This document shows, in pieces, positions 31,843-39,616 of a stretch of 64,000 nucleotides of DNA. The DNA is taken from positions 372,001-436,000 of the forward strand of contig NZ_SBHM01000007.1 in assembly GCF_004028095.1 (NCBI RefSeq), written 5' to 3'. How positions within the stretch are numbered: position 1 is the first letter of the stretch; every line of letters begins with the position of its first letter. The translations under genes and the position numbers were made by a program. The notes below the pieces were generated by a model that was not told the origin of the DNA, searched no databases, and saw nothing but the letters and a program-made list of their open reading frames with translations. The stretch is from Paenarthrobacter ureafaciens (GTDB lineage: Bacteria; Actinomycetota; Actinomycetes; Actinomycetales; Micrococcaceae).

Positions 31843-33893
31843 CCCTGCCCGCTACCGTGCCCGAACCATCGCTGACTCCCGGCCGCCTCCCCCGCATCGC
31901 GTTGGTGGGCGTGCACGGCTTCGGCGAACGGCACCTCGACAACATCGCCCGCCTGAGCTCGGCAGGCAAACTGGAACTCGTGGCGGTGGCCGATCCCGTG
32001 CCGCCGGCCGATGGCCGGCTCCCCGCAGGAGTGGACGTCTTTGACTCGCTCGAGGCCCTCCTGGCCGCTTACGGCACTGACATGACACCCGACGTCGTCA
32101 TCATTTCCACCCCCATCCAAACCCACGCCCCCTTGGCCCTCAAAGCCCTGGCGGCCGGCGCGAATGTCTACCTCGAGAAGCCTCCCGTGGCGTCCATGGC
32201 GCATTACGAAGAAGTCCTGGCCGCAGCGCGTGCGGCGGGAAAGCTTGTGCAAGTGGGTTTCCAGAGCCTGGGTTCGCACGCCGTGCCTGCAATCCGGAAC
32301 CTCGTGGAAACGGGCGCGATCGGCGAGGTACGGGGCATCAGCACCACGGGGGAATGGCTGCGCACCAAGGCCTATTTCAAGCGCTCCCGCTGGGCAGGAA
32401 AGCGCCGCCTGGACGGAGTGGACGTGGTGGATGGCGTTGCGACCAACGCACTCGCCCATGCGGTTGCGACGGGGCTGCGCCTCGCCGGAGCGGAGACGGT
32501 GACCGATGTCCGGTCCGTGGACACCGACCTCTACAGGGCAAACGACACCGAGAGCGACGACACCACGGTGGTCCGGGTGGCCACCGCCGGGACCGTGCTC
32601 ACGTGCGCCCTGACCCTCTGCGCGCCCGTGCAGACTGCCCCCGCCGTCACGGTGTACGGAACGCTGGGACAACTCACGTTCTCCTACACCGAGGACCGCG
32701 TGGAGATCACGTCTCCGGAGGGAACAAGGATCCAGGACTTCGCCCGGACGGACTTGCTGGAGAACCTCATCACAGCCCGCTCCGAGGAGGACCTGCTCAG
32801 TCCCCTCGCCAAAACCGGGGCCTACGTGGCGGTGCTGGAGGCCATCCGGACCGCCGAGGCGCCGCGGCTCATCGACCCGGCCCACGTCACCTGGGTGGGT
32901 GAAGGCGATGATGCCCACGCTGTTGTCCACGACATCGGGTCGTGGATCCGGCGCGCCGCACTCGGGCAGGCAACCTTTGCCGAGCTCGGTGCCCCGTGGG
33001 CGTCCCCCGCAACCCGTCCTGCCGCAAGCATTGATGGAACCACGGTGGCCGTCTTCCAGGACGGCAGCAGCATCCGGCCCACGTCATCGCCGCGGCCCTA
33101 CCTGCATCCCGTCAGCACCCTGGCGGGCACGGTGGTGACCGATCACGTCCCGGCGGACCACGTCTGGCATCTCGGCGCGGGAGTAGCCGTGCAGGACGTG
33201 AACGGCATCAATTTCTGGGGCGGCCGCACGTACACCCGTGACGCCGGCGCCTACGTCTGGCGCAAGGATCATGGCCGGATCGTCACCGAATCGGTTGACC
33301 ACGGCGACGGCAGGCGGTTGGAACAGTTGAGCTGGGTTGGCCCGGACGGCACGCGTCTGATCGGCGAGCAGCGCGAGTGGCGCTGGTCCGCCGTCGGGCA
33401 GTCCATCTGGCAACTGACGCTGGACTTCACGCTTCAGACGGCCACGGACGGGACGGTGCTGCTGGGCAGCCCGGGTTCGAACGGCAGGCCGCAAGGCGGC
33501 TACGGTGGATTCTTCTGGCGCCTGCCCAAGGTTGCGGACGCCACCATCTGGACTGCTGACGCGCGGGGTGAGGATGCCGTCCATGGCAGCGTTGCGCCGT
33601 GGCTGGCCTGGTCGGGAACGTTCGACGCCGGAAGTCCGGCAGGCGTGCATGGCGCTGAATCTCTGGGCCACCCGGCAACGCTCGTGTTCCGGGCGTCCCC
33701 GCAGGCTCCCGACCCCTGGTTCGTCCGGCACTCGGGCTACCCGGGCGTGGGGCTCTCCCTTGCCTGGGAATCCCCCGTGGCCGTGGAACCCGGCAAGCCC
33801 ATCCACCGCACCGTCTCGGTCCTGATCGCCGACGGCTTCCTGGCTTCACAAGACATTGACCAACTCATCGCAACTTTGGGGGAAACGGCATGA
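31839..33893 (+). CDS. Gfo/Idh/MocA oxidoreductase fused to DUF6807 domain, second copy
   Basis: A 684-residue paralogue of the protein at 17327, with the same order: Gfo/Idh/MocA dehydrogenase (about 15-400; IALVGVHGFGERHLDN, ISTPIQTHAPLALKA, YLEKPPVASMAHYE with the EKP lysine, GVDVVDGVATNALAHA) and DUF6807 (about 418-684; RPYLHPVSTLAGTVVTDH, DHVWHLGAG, GYGGFFWRLP, DPWFVRHSGYPGVG). Start and stop both overlap neighbours as ATGA, so three proteins are made in fixed ratio. Cofactor is probably NAD(P)(H); the substrate is unknown. The two paralogues are similar along their full length, including the spacing between domains, which indicates duplication of the fused gene. Confidence 0.88.
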   Translation: MTLPATVPEPSLTPGRLPRIALVGVHGFGERHLDNIARLSSAGKLELVAVADPVPPADGRLPAGVDVFDSLEALLAAYGTDMTPDVVIISTPIQTHAPLALKALAAGANVYLEKPPVASMAHYEEVLAAARAAGKLVQVGFQSLGSHAVPAIRNLVETGAIGEVRGISTTGEWLRTKAYFKRSRWAGKRRLDGVDVVDGVATNALAHAVATGLRLAGAETVTDVRSVDTDLYRANDTESDDTTVVRVATAGTVLTCALTLCAPVQTAPAVTVYGTLGQLTFSYTEDRVEITSPEGTRIQDFARTDLLENLITARSEEDLLSPLAKTGAYVAVLEAIRTAEAPRLIDPAHVTWVGEGDDAHAVVHDIGSWIRRAALGQATFAELGAPWASPATRPAASIDGTTVAVFQDGSSIRPTSSPRPYLHPVSTLAGTVVTDHVPADHVWHLGAGVAVQDVNGINFWGGRTYTRDAGAYVWRKDHGRIVTESVDHGDGRRLEQLSWVGPDGTRLIGEQREWRWSAVGQSIWQLTLDFTLQTATDGTVLLGSPGSNGRPQGGYGGFFWRLPKVADATIWTADARGEDAVHGSVAPWLAWSGTFDAGSPAGVHGAESLGHPATLVFRASPQAPDPWFVRHSGYPGVGLSLAWESPVAVEPGKPIHRTVSVLIADGFLASQDIDQLIATLGETA

Positions 33894-35002
33894 CCGCTCA
33901 AACGCAGACCACCCGCACCATTACCGCGTCCCGCACGGCACCCGGCAACGCCGCCGACCGTGCCATCAAACGCCGCCGCGTCCTGGACATCCTCGACGCC
34001 TCCGGCCGGGACGCCCTGCTGCTGACAAGCAACACCGCCCTGACCTGGTACCTGGATGGCAGCCGGGTGCACATCAGCCTGGCCGGTGACCCCATCGCCG
34101 CCCTGCTGGTTGACCGGACGGGCGACCACTTGGTCACGTTCAATAATGAAGCAGGACGGATCGCTGCCGAGGAACTGCCCGCGGACGTGAGCCTGCATAC
34201 CGTTCCTTGGCACGGACCGCTGCACGCCACAGCCGCCGGCCTGGCCCCGGACGGGAACCCGCTGCTGGAAGGGGACGTCACCGCGGAATTGCGGGCTGCC
34301 CGGCAGCAACTCCTCCCTGCGGAGGCAGCCCGCTACGCTGCCTTGTCTGCCGATGCCGCCGCAGCGATGACTGATGTCCTGGGCGAAGCGACCCCTGACA
34401 CCACGGAGTTTGAACTCGTTTCCCGCCTCGCTGCCCGCGTGGTGGCCGCGGGGGCCGAGCCGTTGGTCCTGCTCTGCAACGGTGCCGGGCGAAGCGATTT
34501 CCGGCACCCCCTGGCCACCCATTCCCCCATCGGGCGGCGGGCGATGGCCGTGGTCTGCGCTCGACGTGATGGCCTGGTGGCCAATGTGACCCGGTGGGTG
34601 GCCTTCGACGCCGGCAGCCCTGCGGAGTTGGACGCAGAGGCCCGAATCGCCGCAGTTGAGGCAGATATCTTCCGCGCGACCGTCCCCGGGGTACGGCTGA
34701 ATGAGGTTTTCACGGAGATCCAGCAGGCCTACGAACGTCACGGCTTCGGACCCGAGCAGTGGACGCTGCACCACCAGGGCGGCCCCGCGGGCTACGCCGG
34801 CCGGGATCCACGGGTCACCTCCGCGGTGACGGACACCATCGTGCTGAACCAGCCCTTCACGTGGAACCCCTCGGGCCCCGGGGTGAAGATCGAGGATACG
34901 GTGCTGCTCACTGACAGCGGACTCAATATCCTCACCATGGACGAGCGGTGGCCCACAACGGAAGTGGACGGCCGCCGTCGTCCGTTGACGCTGCGTCCGT
35001 AG
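33890..35002 (+). CDS. M24 'pita-bread' family protein with degenerate metal site
   Basis: The 370-residue product has an N-terminal creatinase/prolidase-like domain (about 25-130) and a C-terminal M24 aminopeptidase-fold domain (about 145-350). Of the five canonical metal ligands (Asp, Asp, His, Glu, Glu), the Asp pair appears replaced: VVCARRDGLVANVTRW (221-236) has no Asp at the first position and Asn232 at the second. The first Glu is Asn326 in TWNPSGPG. His294/295 (HHQGG) and Glu335 (VKIEDTVLL) remain. It is thus unlikely to be an ordinary Xaa-Pro peptidase and recalls metal-free creatinase. Overlapping ATGA with the Gfo/DUF6807 gene argues for a joint role in sugar-derivative catabolism. 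Confidence 0.8.
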   Translation: MTAQTQTTRTITASRTAPGNAADRAIKRRRVLDILDASGRDALLLTSNTALTWYLDGSRVHISLAGDPIAALLVDRTGDHLVTFNNEAGRIAAEELPADVSLHTVPWHGPLHATAAGLAPDGNPLLEGDVTAELRAARQQLLPAEAARYAALSADAAAAMTDVLGEATPDTTEFELVSRLAARVVAAGAEPLVLLCNGAGRSDFRHPLATHSPIGRRAMAVVCARRDGLVANVTRWVAFDAGSPAELDAEARIAAVEADIFRATVPGVRLNEVFTEIQQAYERHGFGPEQWTLHHQGGPAGYAGRDPRVTSAVTDTIVLNQPFTWNPSGPGVKIEDTVLLTDSGLNILTMDERWPTTEVDGRRRPLTLRP

Positions 35003-35019
35003 GCACCCAACGCGACGAC

Positions 35020-35062
35020 GCAAAAGTGGCGGGCCACCGGAAGGTGACCCGCCACTTTTTGC
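35020..35062 (+). terminator. Rho-independent-type terminator after M24 gene
   Basis: GCAAAAGTGGCGGGCCACC (35020-35038) pairs with GGTGACCCGCCACTTTTTGC (35043-35062) with one bulge and one mismatch around a GGAA loop. The right arm ends in five T residues. It starts 18 nt after the M24 stop. Confidence 0.85.
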
Positions 35063-35072
35063 GTTCCCCCGC

Positions 35073-35136
35073 CCAAGTAAGTAGCAGTTAAGCGCGTTCT
35101 GACGGCTGAAAACGCGCTTAACTGCGATTCAGTTGG
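35073..35136. repeat. Palindromic intergenic element, copy 2
   Basis: GCAGTTAAGCGCGTT (35084-35098) and AACGCGCTTAACTGC (35111-35125) are exact inverted repeats with a 12-nt loop, inside CCAA (35073-35076) and TTGG (35133-35136) ends. It lies between the M24 terminator and the convergent aldehyde dehydrogenase stop at 35142, so it may terminate the minus-strand operon. Confidence 0.8.
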
Positions 35137-35141
35137 GTGCT

Positions 35142-36593
35142 TTAGCCAAGCTGGAGCACGCCGTCCACCCGGCGCGGGACGCCGAGCGGGTTGGACTCGT
35201 GCAGGGCGGGGTGCAGGATGCTTTCGGGAGCGTCCTGGTAGGCAACAGGCCGCTGGAACCGGCGCACAGCCGTGGCTCCCACCGAGGTGAAGAGGGAGGT
35301 GGTGGCCGGGTAGGGGCCCCCGTGCTGCTGGGCCCAGTTCACCGCGACGCCGGTAGGCCACCCCGCGAACAGCACACGCCCGGCGAGTTCACTCAGTTGC
35401 TCCACCAAAGCGGAGATGTCCTCGCCCGGCTGGGAGTGGACAGTGGCGGTCAGGCTGCCGGGTACCTTGGCGAGGGCCTGCGACAACTCATCCTGGTTGG
35501 CGTACTCGATGAGCAGCGTGGTGGGGCCGAAGCACTCCTCCAGCAGCTCCTCCGGCCGCTCCACCACGTTCGCCGCGGTGGTCGCGAAAACCACGGGGGC
35601 GGCGCCGTCGGCAAGCGCATCCTGCTCAGCGGTTCCGCTGACCAGCGTGACGCCGGGCAACTCGGCGACGCCCCGCAGCCCGTGCGGGAACGCTTCCGCG
35701 ATGCGTTCGGTCAGCATCGCTGCTGCGGGCTTGTCCTTGCTGGCTTCGGCCAGGTGCGCGGCGAAGACGGTGCCGGCTGGGATGAAGACGAGTCCCGGTT
35801 TGGTGCAGAACTGGCCGGCACCCATGGTGAAGGAACTTCCAAGGCCCGCGGCGAGTTCCTCGCCCCGTTCGGCCACTGCCGCTTCCGTGATAACCACGGG
35901 GTTCAGGCTGCCCAGTTCCCCGTAGAACGGAATGGGGTCCGGGCGCGAAACAGCGAGGTCGAACAGTGCGCGCCCGCCGGGAATGGAACCCGTGAAGCCG
36001 ACGGCCTTGATGGCGGGATCCTGGACCAGGGCAGTGCCGGCTTCCCGTCCGCTGACCAGCGCGAAGATACCCTCCGGCGCGCCTGCTCCCACGAGCGCCT
36101 CGCTGACGATTTCCGCGGTCCGCTCGGAGAGGCGAAGGTGCCCGGAGTGGGCCTTCACGATCACGGGGCAGCCGACGGCGAGCGCTGAGGCGGTGTCTCC
36201 GCCTGCCACGGAGAACGCGAACGGAAAGTTCGACGCCGAGAACACGGCTACGGGGCCAACCGGCCTGAGGATGCGGCGCAGGTCTGGCTTGGGCGGGGTG
36301 GCGCCCGGATCGGCATGGTCAATGACCGCTTCGAGGTACGAGCCCTCGGTGATCACCTTGGCGAACAACCGCAGCTGCCCGCTGGTCCGCGCCACTTCCC
36401 CCGCCAGGCGGACTGTGCCGAGACTGGTTTCGGAATCGGCAATGGCCACGAGTTCGTTCACGTTCGCGTCCAGCGCGTCGGCGACGGCGGTCAACCAGGT
36501 GGCGCGTTCGGCGTCGGAAGCTGCTGCGGTCACTTTGGCGGCGGCTGCCGCTGCTTGCGTGACCGCCGTCAGGTCAAGAGTTGCTGTACTCAA
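35142..36593 (-). CDS. Alpha-ketoglutarate semialdehyde dehydrogenase (aldehyde dehydrogenase family)
   Basis: Oxidises 2,5-dioxopentanoate to 2-oxoglutarate, the last step of the oxidative galacturonate/glucarate route. The 483-residue product has Asn122 (SASNFPFAF), Glu226 (YGELGSLNP) and catalytic Cys263 (GAGQFCTKPG), in the arrangement of the KGSADH/FALDH subgroup. The start is TTG 36593 inside the 3' end of the enolase-family gene (20-nt overlap), supported by AAAGGA 8 nt before it. It is last in the udh-like, kdgD, dehydratase, aldehyde dehydrogenase operon, which supports the assignment. Confidence 0.9.
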   Translation of the reverse strand: MSTATLDLTAVTQAAAAAAKVTAAASDAERATWLTAVADALDANVNELVAIADSETSLGTVRLAGEVARTSGQLRLFAKVITEGSYLEAVIDHADPGATPPKPDLRRILRPVGPVAVFSASNFPFAFSVAGGDTASALAVGCPVIVKAHSGHLRLSERTAEIVSEALVGAGAPEGIFALVSGREAGTALVQDPAIKAVGFTGSIPGGRALFDLAVSRPDPIPFYGELGSLNPVVITEAAVAERGEELAAGLGSSFTMGAGQFCTKPGLVFIPAGTVFAAHLAEASKDKPAAAMLTERIAEAFPHGLRGVAELPGVTLVSGTAEQDALADGAAPVVFATTAANVVERPEELLEECFGPTTLLIEYANQDELSQALAKVPGSLTATVHSQPGEDISALVEQLSELAGRVLFAGWPTGVAVNWAQQHGGPYPATTSLFTSVGATAVRRFQRPVAYQDAPESILHPALHESNPLGVPRRVDGVLQLG

Positions 36594-37701
36594 TGTGCAT
36601 TCCTTTGTTTTCGGAGCTCTCGCTTGCGGGCGTCATGGAACCGAAATCGAAGCCGAGCCCGGGACGCCCCCCGGAACTGAGCCTGCTGTTGCGGATATGG
36701 ATGGGCGATGATCCGGCCAGGATGCCCAATTGTGCGAACGAAGCATCCTCGACGTCTTCGACCTTGACCGCTTCTGCCATGGTCAGTGCCAGTTGGCCGG
36801 ACAACTCGGGCAGAAGGTGCGGGGCAACCCTGATGCTGTTGGCCCGGGCTAGTTCGACGATCCTCCGGAACGGGGTAATGCCGCCCACGCGGACAATGTT
36901 CGGCTGGATGATGTCCACGGCTTCTGCCTCGATGAAATCCCTGAAGCGATAGATCGTGTGGACGTTCTCCCCCAAGGCTATGGGCACCGGCGAGTGCTTG
37001 CGCAGCCTCCGGTAGGCCCAAAGATCGTCTGCACGGATCGGTTCCTCCAGCCATTCCAGGCCATAGCCGGCCAGGGCATCCAAGGCCCTGAAGGTATGGG
37101 CCAGGTCCCACCGTTGGTTGGCGTCGATCATGAGCAGGCGGTCCGGGCCGATCACTTCCCGGACAGCAGCCACCCGTTCGGCGTCCTCCCGCAGCTCGGG
37201 CTTGCCAACCTTGATCTTGACTGCGTTGTGTCCGGCCGCCACCCACCGTTGGGCCTGCTCCACCAACTGCTCCAGCGTGTAGTGCAGGTTCACCCCGGAG
37301 CCGTAAACCTCTACGGATTCCTGCCTCTGGCCAAGGAACCCGGTGATGGAGGTGCCGGATTGCCGTGCCAGGAGGTCCCACAGGGCGAGGTCCACGCCGG
37401 CCATCGCGATGGTGGTCAGCCCTCCCCCGCCGGCTTCGTGGAGCCGTTTCCACAACTGGTCCCACACGATTTCCGGGTTGGCTTCCACACCGGAAATAAA
37501 GGGAGCAATGTCGTGGTCCAGCAGGGCCTTTACAGCGTGGGGACCAATGGTAGGTGTCCAGGAGAAACCGTGGCCCCTGCCGCCGTCGTCCGTGGACAGT
37601 TCGGTGACAATCACGTGGTTCTCCGGCGCCTCGGTTCCCCAGCTGCGCAGCAGCGGAACGGTGATAAGCCGCGTGGAGAGTCCGGTGATCCTCGCAGTCA
37701 T
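36574..37701 (-). CDS. Enolase-superfamily acid-sugar dehydratase or cycloisomerase (MR subgroup)
   Basis: The 375-residue protein has the mandelate racemase-type layout: Lys162 and Lys164 in VKIKVG, metal ligands Asp193 (MIDANQRW), Glu219 (LEEP) and Glu245 (GENVH), and His295 (APHLLPE). A KxK plus His pair can abstract a proton alpha to a carboxylate. With a uronate-dehydrogenase-like gene and kdgD beside it, likely activities are galactarate or glucarate dehydration, or galactarolactone cycloisomerisation as in Agrobacterium Gci (about the same length). The exact activity cannot be chosen from sequence. Its ATG overlaps the kdgD stop by one base (TGATG). Confidence 0.88.
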   Translation of the reverse strand: MTARITGLSTRLITVPLLRSWGTEAPENHVIVTELSTDDGGRGHGFSWTPTIGPHAVKALLDHDIAPFISGVEANPEIVWDQLWKRLHEAGGGGLTTIAMAGVDLALWDLLARQSGTSITGFLGQRQESVEVYGSGVNLHYTLEQLVEQAQRWVAAGHNAVKIKVGKPELREDAERVAAVREVIGPDRLLMIDANQRWDLAHTFRALDALAGYGLEWLEEPIRADDLWAYRRLRKHSPVPIALGENVHTIYRFRDFIEAEAVDIIQPNIVRVGGITPFRRIVELARANSIRVAPHLLPELSGQLALTMAEAVKVEDVEDASFAQLGILAGSSPIHIRNSRLSSGGRPGLGFDFGSMTPASESSENKGMHIEYSNS

Positions 37702-38606
37702 CAGCTGCCGGCCAGCTCGTGACCCTTGGCCAGGATCGCCTTGAGCTCCAGCAGCTGCTCTTCGGTGGGATCAACCAGCGGCGGGCGGACGGAACCAACG
37801 GGAAGCCCGGCGAGGCGGAGTCCGGCCTTGATGAGGGAGACACCAAAGCCTGGGGTCTGGTCGCGGAGCCGGACCAGGGGTGCGTAGAACCCCTCAAGCA
37901 ACGCATTGCGGCGGTCTTCGTCGCCGGCGACGTAGGCGTCATAGTAGGCCTTGGCAATCTCCGGAGCCATGGCAAAGGCAGCCGAGGAGTACAGCGGGAT
38001 GCCCAGTCCCCGGTAAGCGCCCTGGGTGAGTTCCGCGGTGAGGAGTCCGTTGAACAATGCGAAGTCCTTGCGGCCGCTGGCGTTGATGGCAGACACAATT
38101 TCCTGGGCAAGGCCAACGTCGCCGATCCCGTCCTTGAAGCCCACAACCTTGGGGTTGGCGGTCAGGCGGGTCATGGCTGCCGCGGTGAACTTCGCCGTGC
38201 CGCGGTGGTAGACAATGACGGGAAGGCTGCTGGCAGCGGCGACGGCCTCAACGTAAGCCACTACGCCGTCCGTCGGCCCGGAGACCAGGTACGGAGGCAA
38301 CACCAGGAGTGCGTCGGCGCCGGCTTCCCCGGCCACCTTCGCAGCGGCGATCGCGTGGCCCAGCGGGCCTCCCGCACCGGCGACGACCGGAACCGCGCCG
38401 GCAACGACCTCGACGGCGGCAGTCACCACGGTGCGGATCTCATCGAGGGAAAGGGCATGGAATTCGCCCGTGCCGCATGCTGGGAACACACCGCCCGGAC
38501 CAAACGGCAGCCGTGAACCGATGTGTTCCTTCAAAAGCTCCACATCAACTGAGCCGTCTTCGGCGAAGGGTGTGACGGGGAAGAAAAGTACGCCGTCGAA
38601 ATTCAT
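37701..38606 (-). CDS. kdgD: 5-dehydro-4-deoxyglucarate dehydratase
   Basis: DHDPS-family lyase that converts 5-keto-4-deoxyglucarate into 2,5-dioxopentanoate with loss of water and CO2. The 301-residue product shows the family start FDGVLFFPVTPFAEDGSVD, GGVFPACGTGEFHAL, Tyr133 in IVYHRGTAKF and Schiff-base Lys158 in VVGFKDGIGD; the GIGD after the lysine and length around 300 are typical for KdgD rather than DapA or NanA. It is coupled by ATGA to the upstream SDR gene and by TGATG to the enolase-family gene. Confidence 0.93.
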   Translation of the reverse strand: MNFDGVLFFPVTPFAEDGSVDVELLKEHIGSRLPFGPGGVFPACGTGEFHALSLDEIRTVVTAAVEVVAGAVPVVAGAGGPLGHAIAAAKVAGEAGADALLVLPPYLVSGPTDGVVAYVEAVAAASSLPVIVYHRGTAKFTAAAMTRLTANPKVVGFKDGIGDVGLAQEIVSAINASGRKDFALFNGLLTAELTQGAYRGLGIPLYSSAAFAMAPEIAKAYYDAYVAGDEDRRNALLEGFYAPLVRLRDQTPGFGVSLIKAGLRLAGLPVGSVRPPLVDPTEEQLLELKAILAKGHELAGS

Positions 38607-39589
38607 GCTGTCTCCTTGCTGGTTGCGCCCGCAGGCACAAGCCCGCGGTTGTTCTCGTCCTTGAGTACTGCTGTGTCTGCGCCGTCAAAAGGCGGGGTGA
38701 GTTCGGTGCGCCAGCTCCGCTTCGGTTCCCAGCCCAGAAGGGTGCGTGCCTTCTCGATGGAGAACGCTGGACTGGTCCCCGTGAGGTGTTCCGTGAGCGG
38801 GCCGCTGCCGGGCAGGAACTGCGGCAGCAGCTCCGACAGTGGCGCGGCAGCCAAGGCATCCTTGGCCCCCACGAAGAACGTCTGCCCGTTCGGAATGGAG
38901 TCCATCTTCACCAGGAGCGCATCCAGGAAATCAGCAACATCCCTCGCGTCAACGTAGTTGAACAGTGCGGGAGCGGACAGCGACGGATCCGCCAACCGCT
39001 CGCGTACGGTGTGGCCCTGCTGAGTCAGCGCGCCTTCCCACTCCTCAGGCGAAATGACGTAGCAGGGGCGGAACGCCGCGTAGCGGATCTTGTCCCCCTG
39101 GGCGGCGGCAAACATCCGGATTGTTTGCTCGGCGATCAGCTTGGACAGCGCGTACGCGTTCCAGGGTGTTGCCGGCGTGTTTTCGTCCAGCGGGAACGAC
39201 GGCGGCAGCCAGCCTTCCGGGCAGCCGTAGCCCAAGGCGGTGGGGCTGCTGGCCGTGACGATCCGGCGAACGCCAACTTCTGTTGCTGCGCTGATGACGG
39301 CGAACGCGAGCCGCGTGTTGGTGCTGAAGATGACGTCCTCAGGAGCGCTAAAGGGGACAGCGATGGCCGCGAGGTGGATGACAGCGTCCGGCGCCGTCTC
39401 GCGAATCAGCCGTTCGGCTTCCCCCGGCGCCAGAAGGTCGGCGGTGTACTGCACTGCGCCGGCGGGCAACTGCTCTGCGGGGATGGCGTCCCGGTCGACC
39501 GAAAACACCTCATGTCCGGCGGCCGCGAGTCCGGCGACGACGCTGCGGCCAAGCCGGCCGGAACCGCCGGTGACGAAAATCCTGCTCAT
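38603..39589 (-). CDS. NAD-dependent epimerase/dehydratase family protein, probable uronate dehydrogenase
   Basis: Extended short-chain dehydrogenase of 328 residues with NAD loop TGGSGRLG (7-14), Asp32 for NAD specificity (FSVDRDA), Ser near 114/115 (TASSPTALGYG) and catalytic Tyr146/Lys150 (YALSK). In this operon it is the natural candidate for the first step, uronate to aldarolactone. Known bacterial uronate dehydrogenases are about 265 residues; this one is some 60 longer with a C-terminal extension resembling sugar epimerases (SIEKARTLLGWEPKRSWR). So a UDP-sugar-like or other hexose derivative as substrate remains possible. It lies 27 nt after the Gfo/Idh/MocA gene. Confidence 0.75.
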   Translation of the reverse strand: MSRIFVTGGSGRLGRSVVAGLAAAGHEVFSVDRDAIPAEQLPAGAVQYTADLLAPGEAERLIRETAPDAVIHLAAIAVPFSAPEDVIFSTNTRLAFAVISAATEVGVRRIVTASSPTALGYGCPEGWLPPSFPLDENTPATPWNAYALSKLIAEQTIRMFAAAQGDKIRYAAFRPCYVISPEEWEGALTQQGHTVRERLADPSLSAPALFNYVDARDVADFLDALLVKMDSIPNGQTFFVGAKDALAAAPLSELLPQFLPGSGPLTEHLTGTSPAFSIEKARTLLGWEPKRSWRTELTPPFDGADTAVLKDENNRGLVPAGATSKETA

Positions 39590-39616
39590 TGGTTAGTCCT
39601 TGTTGTCAAAGAAGCT

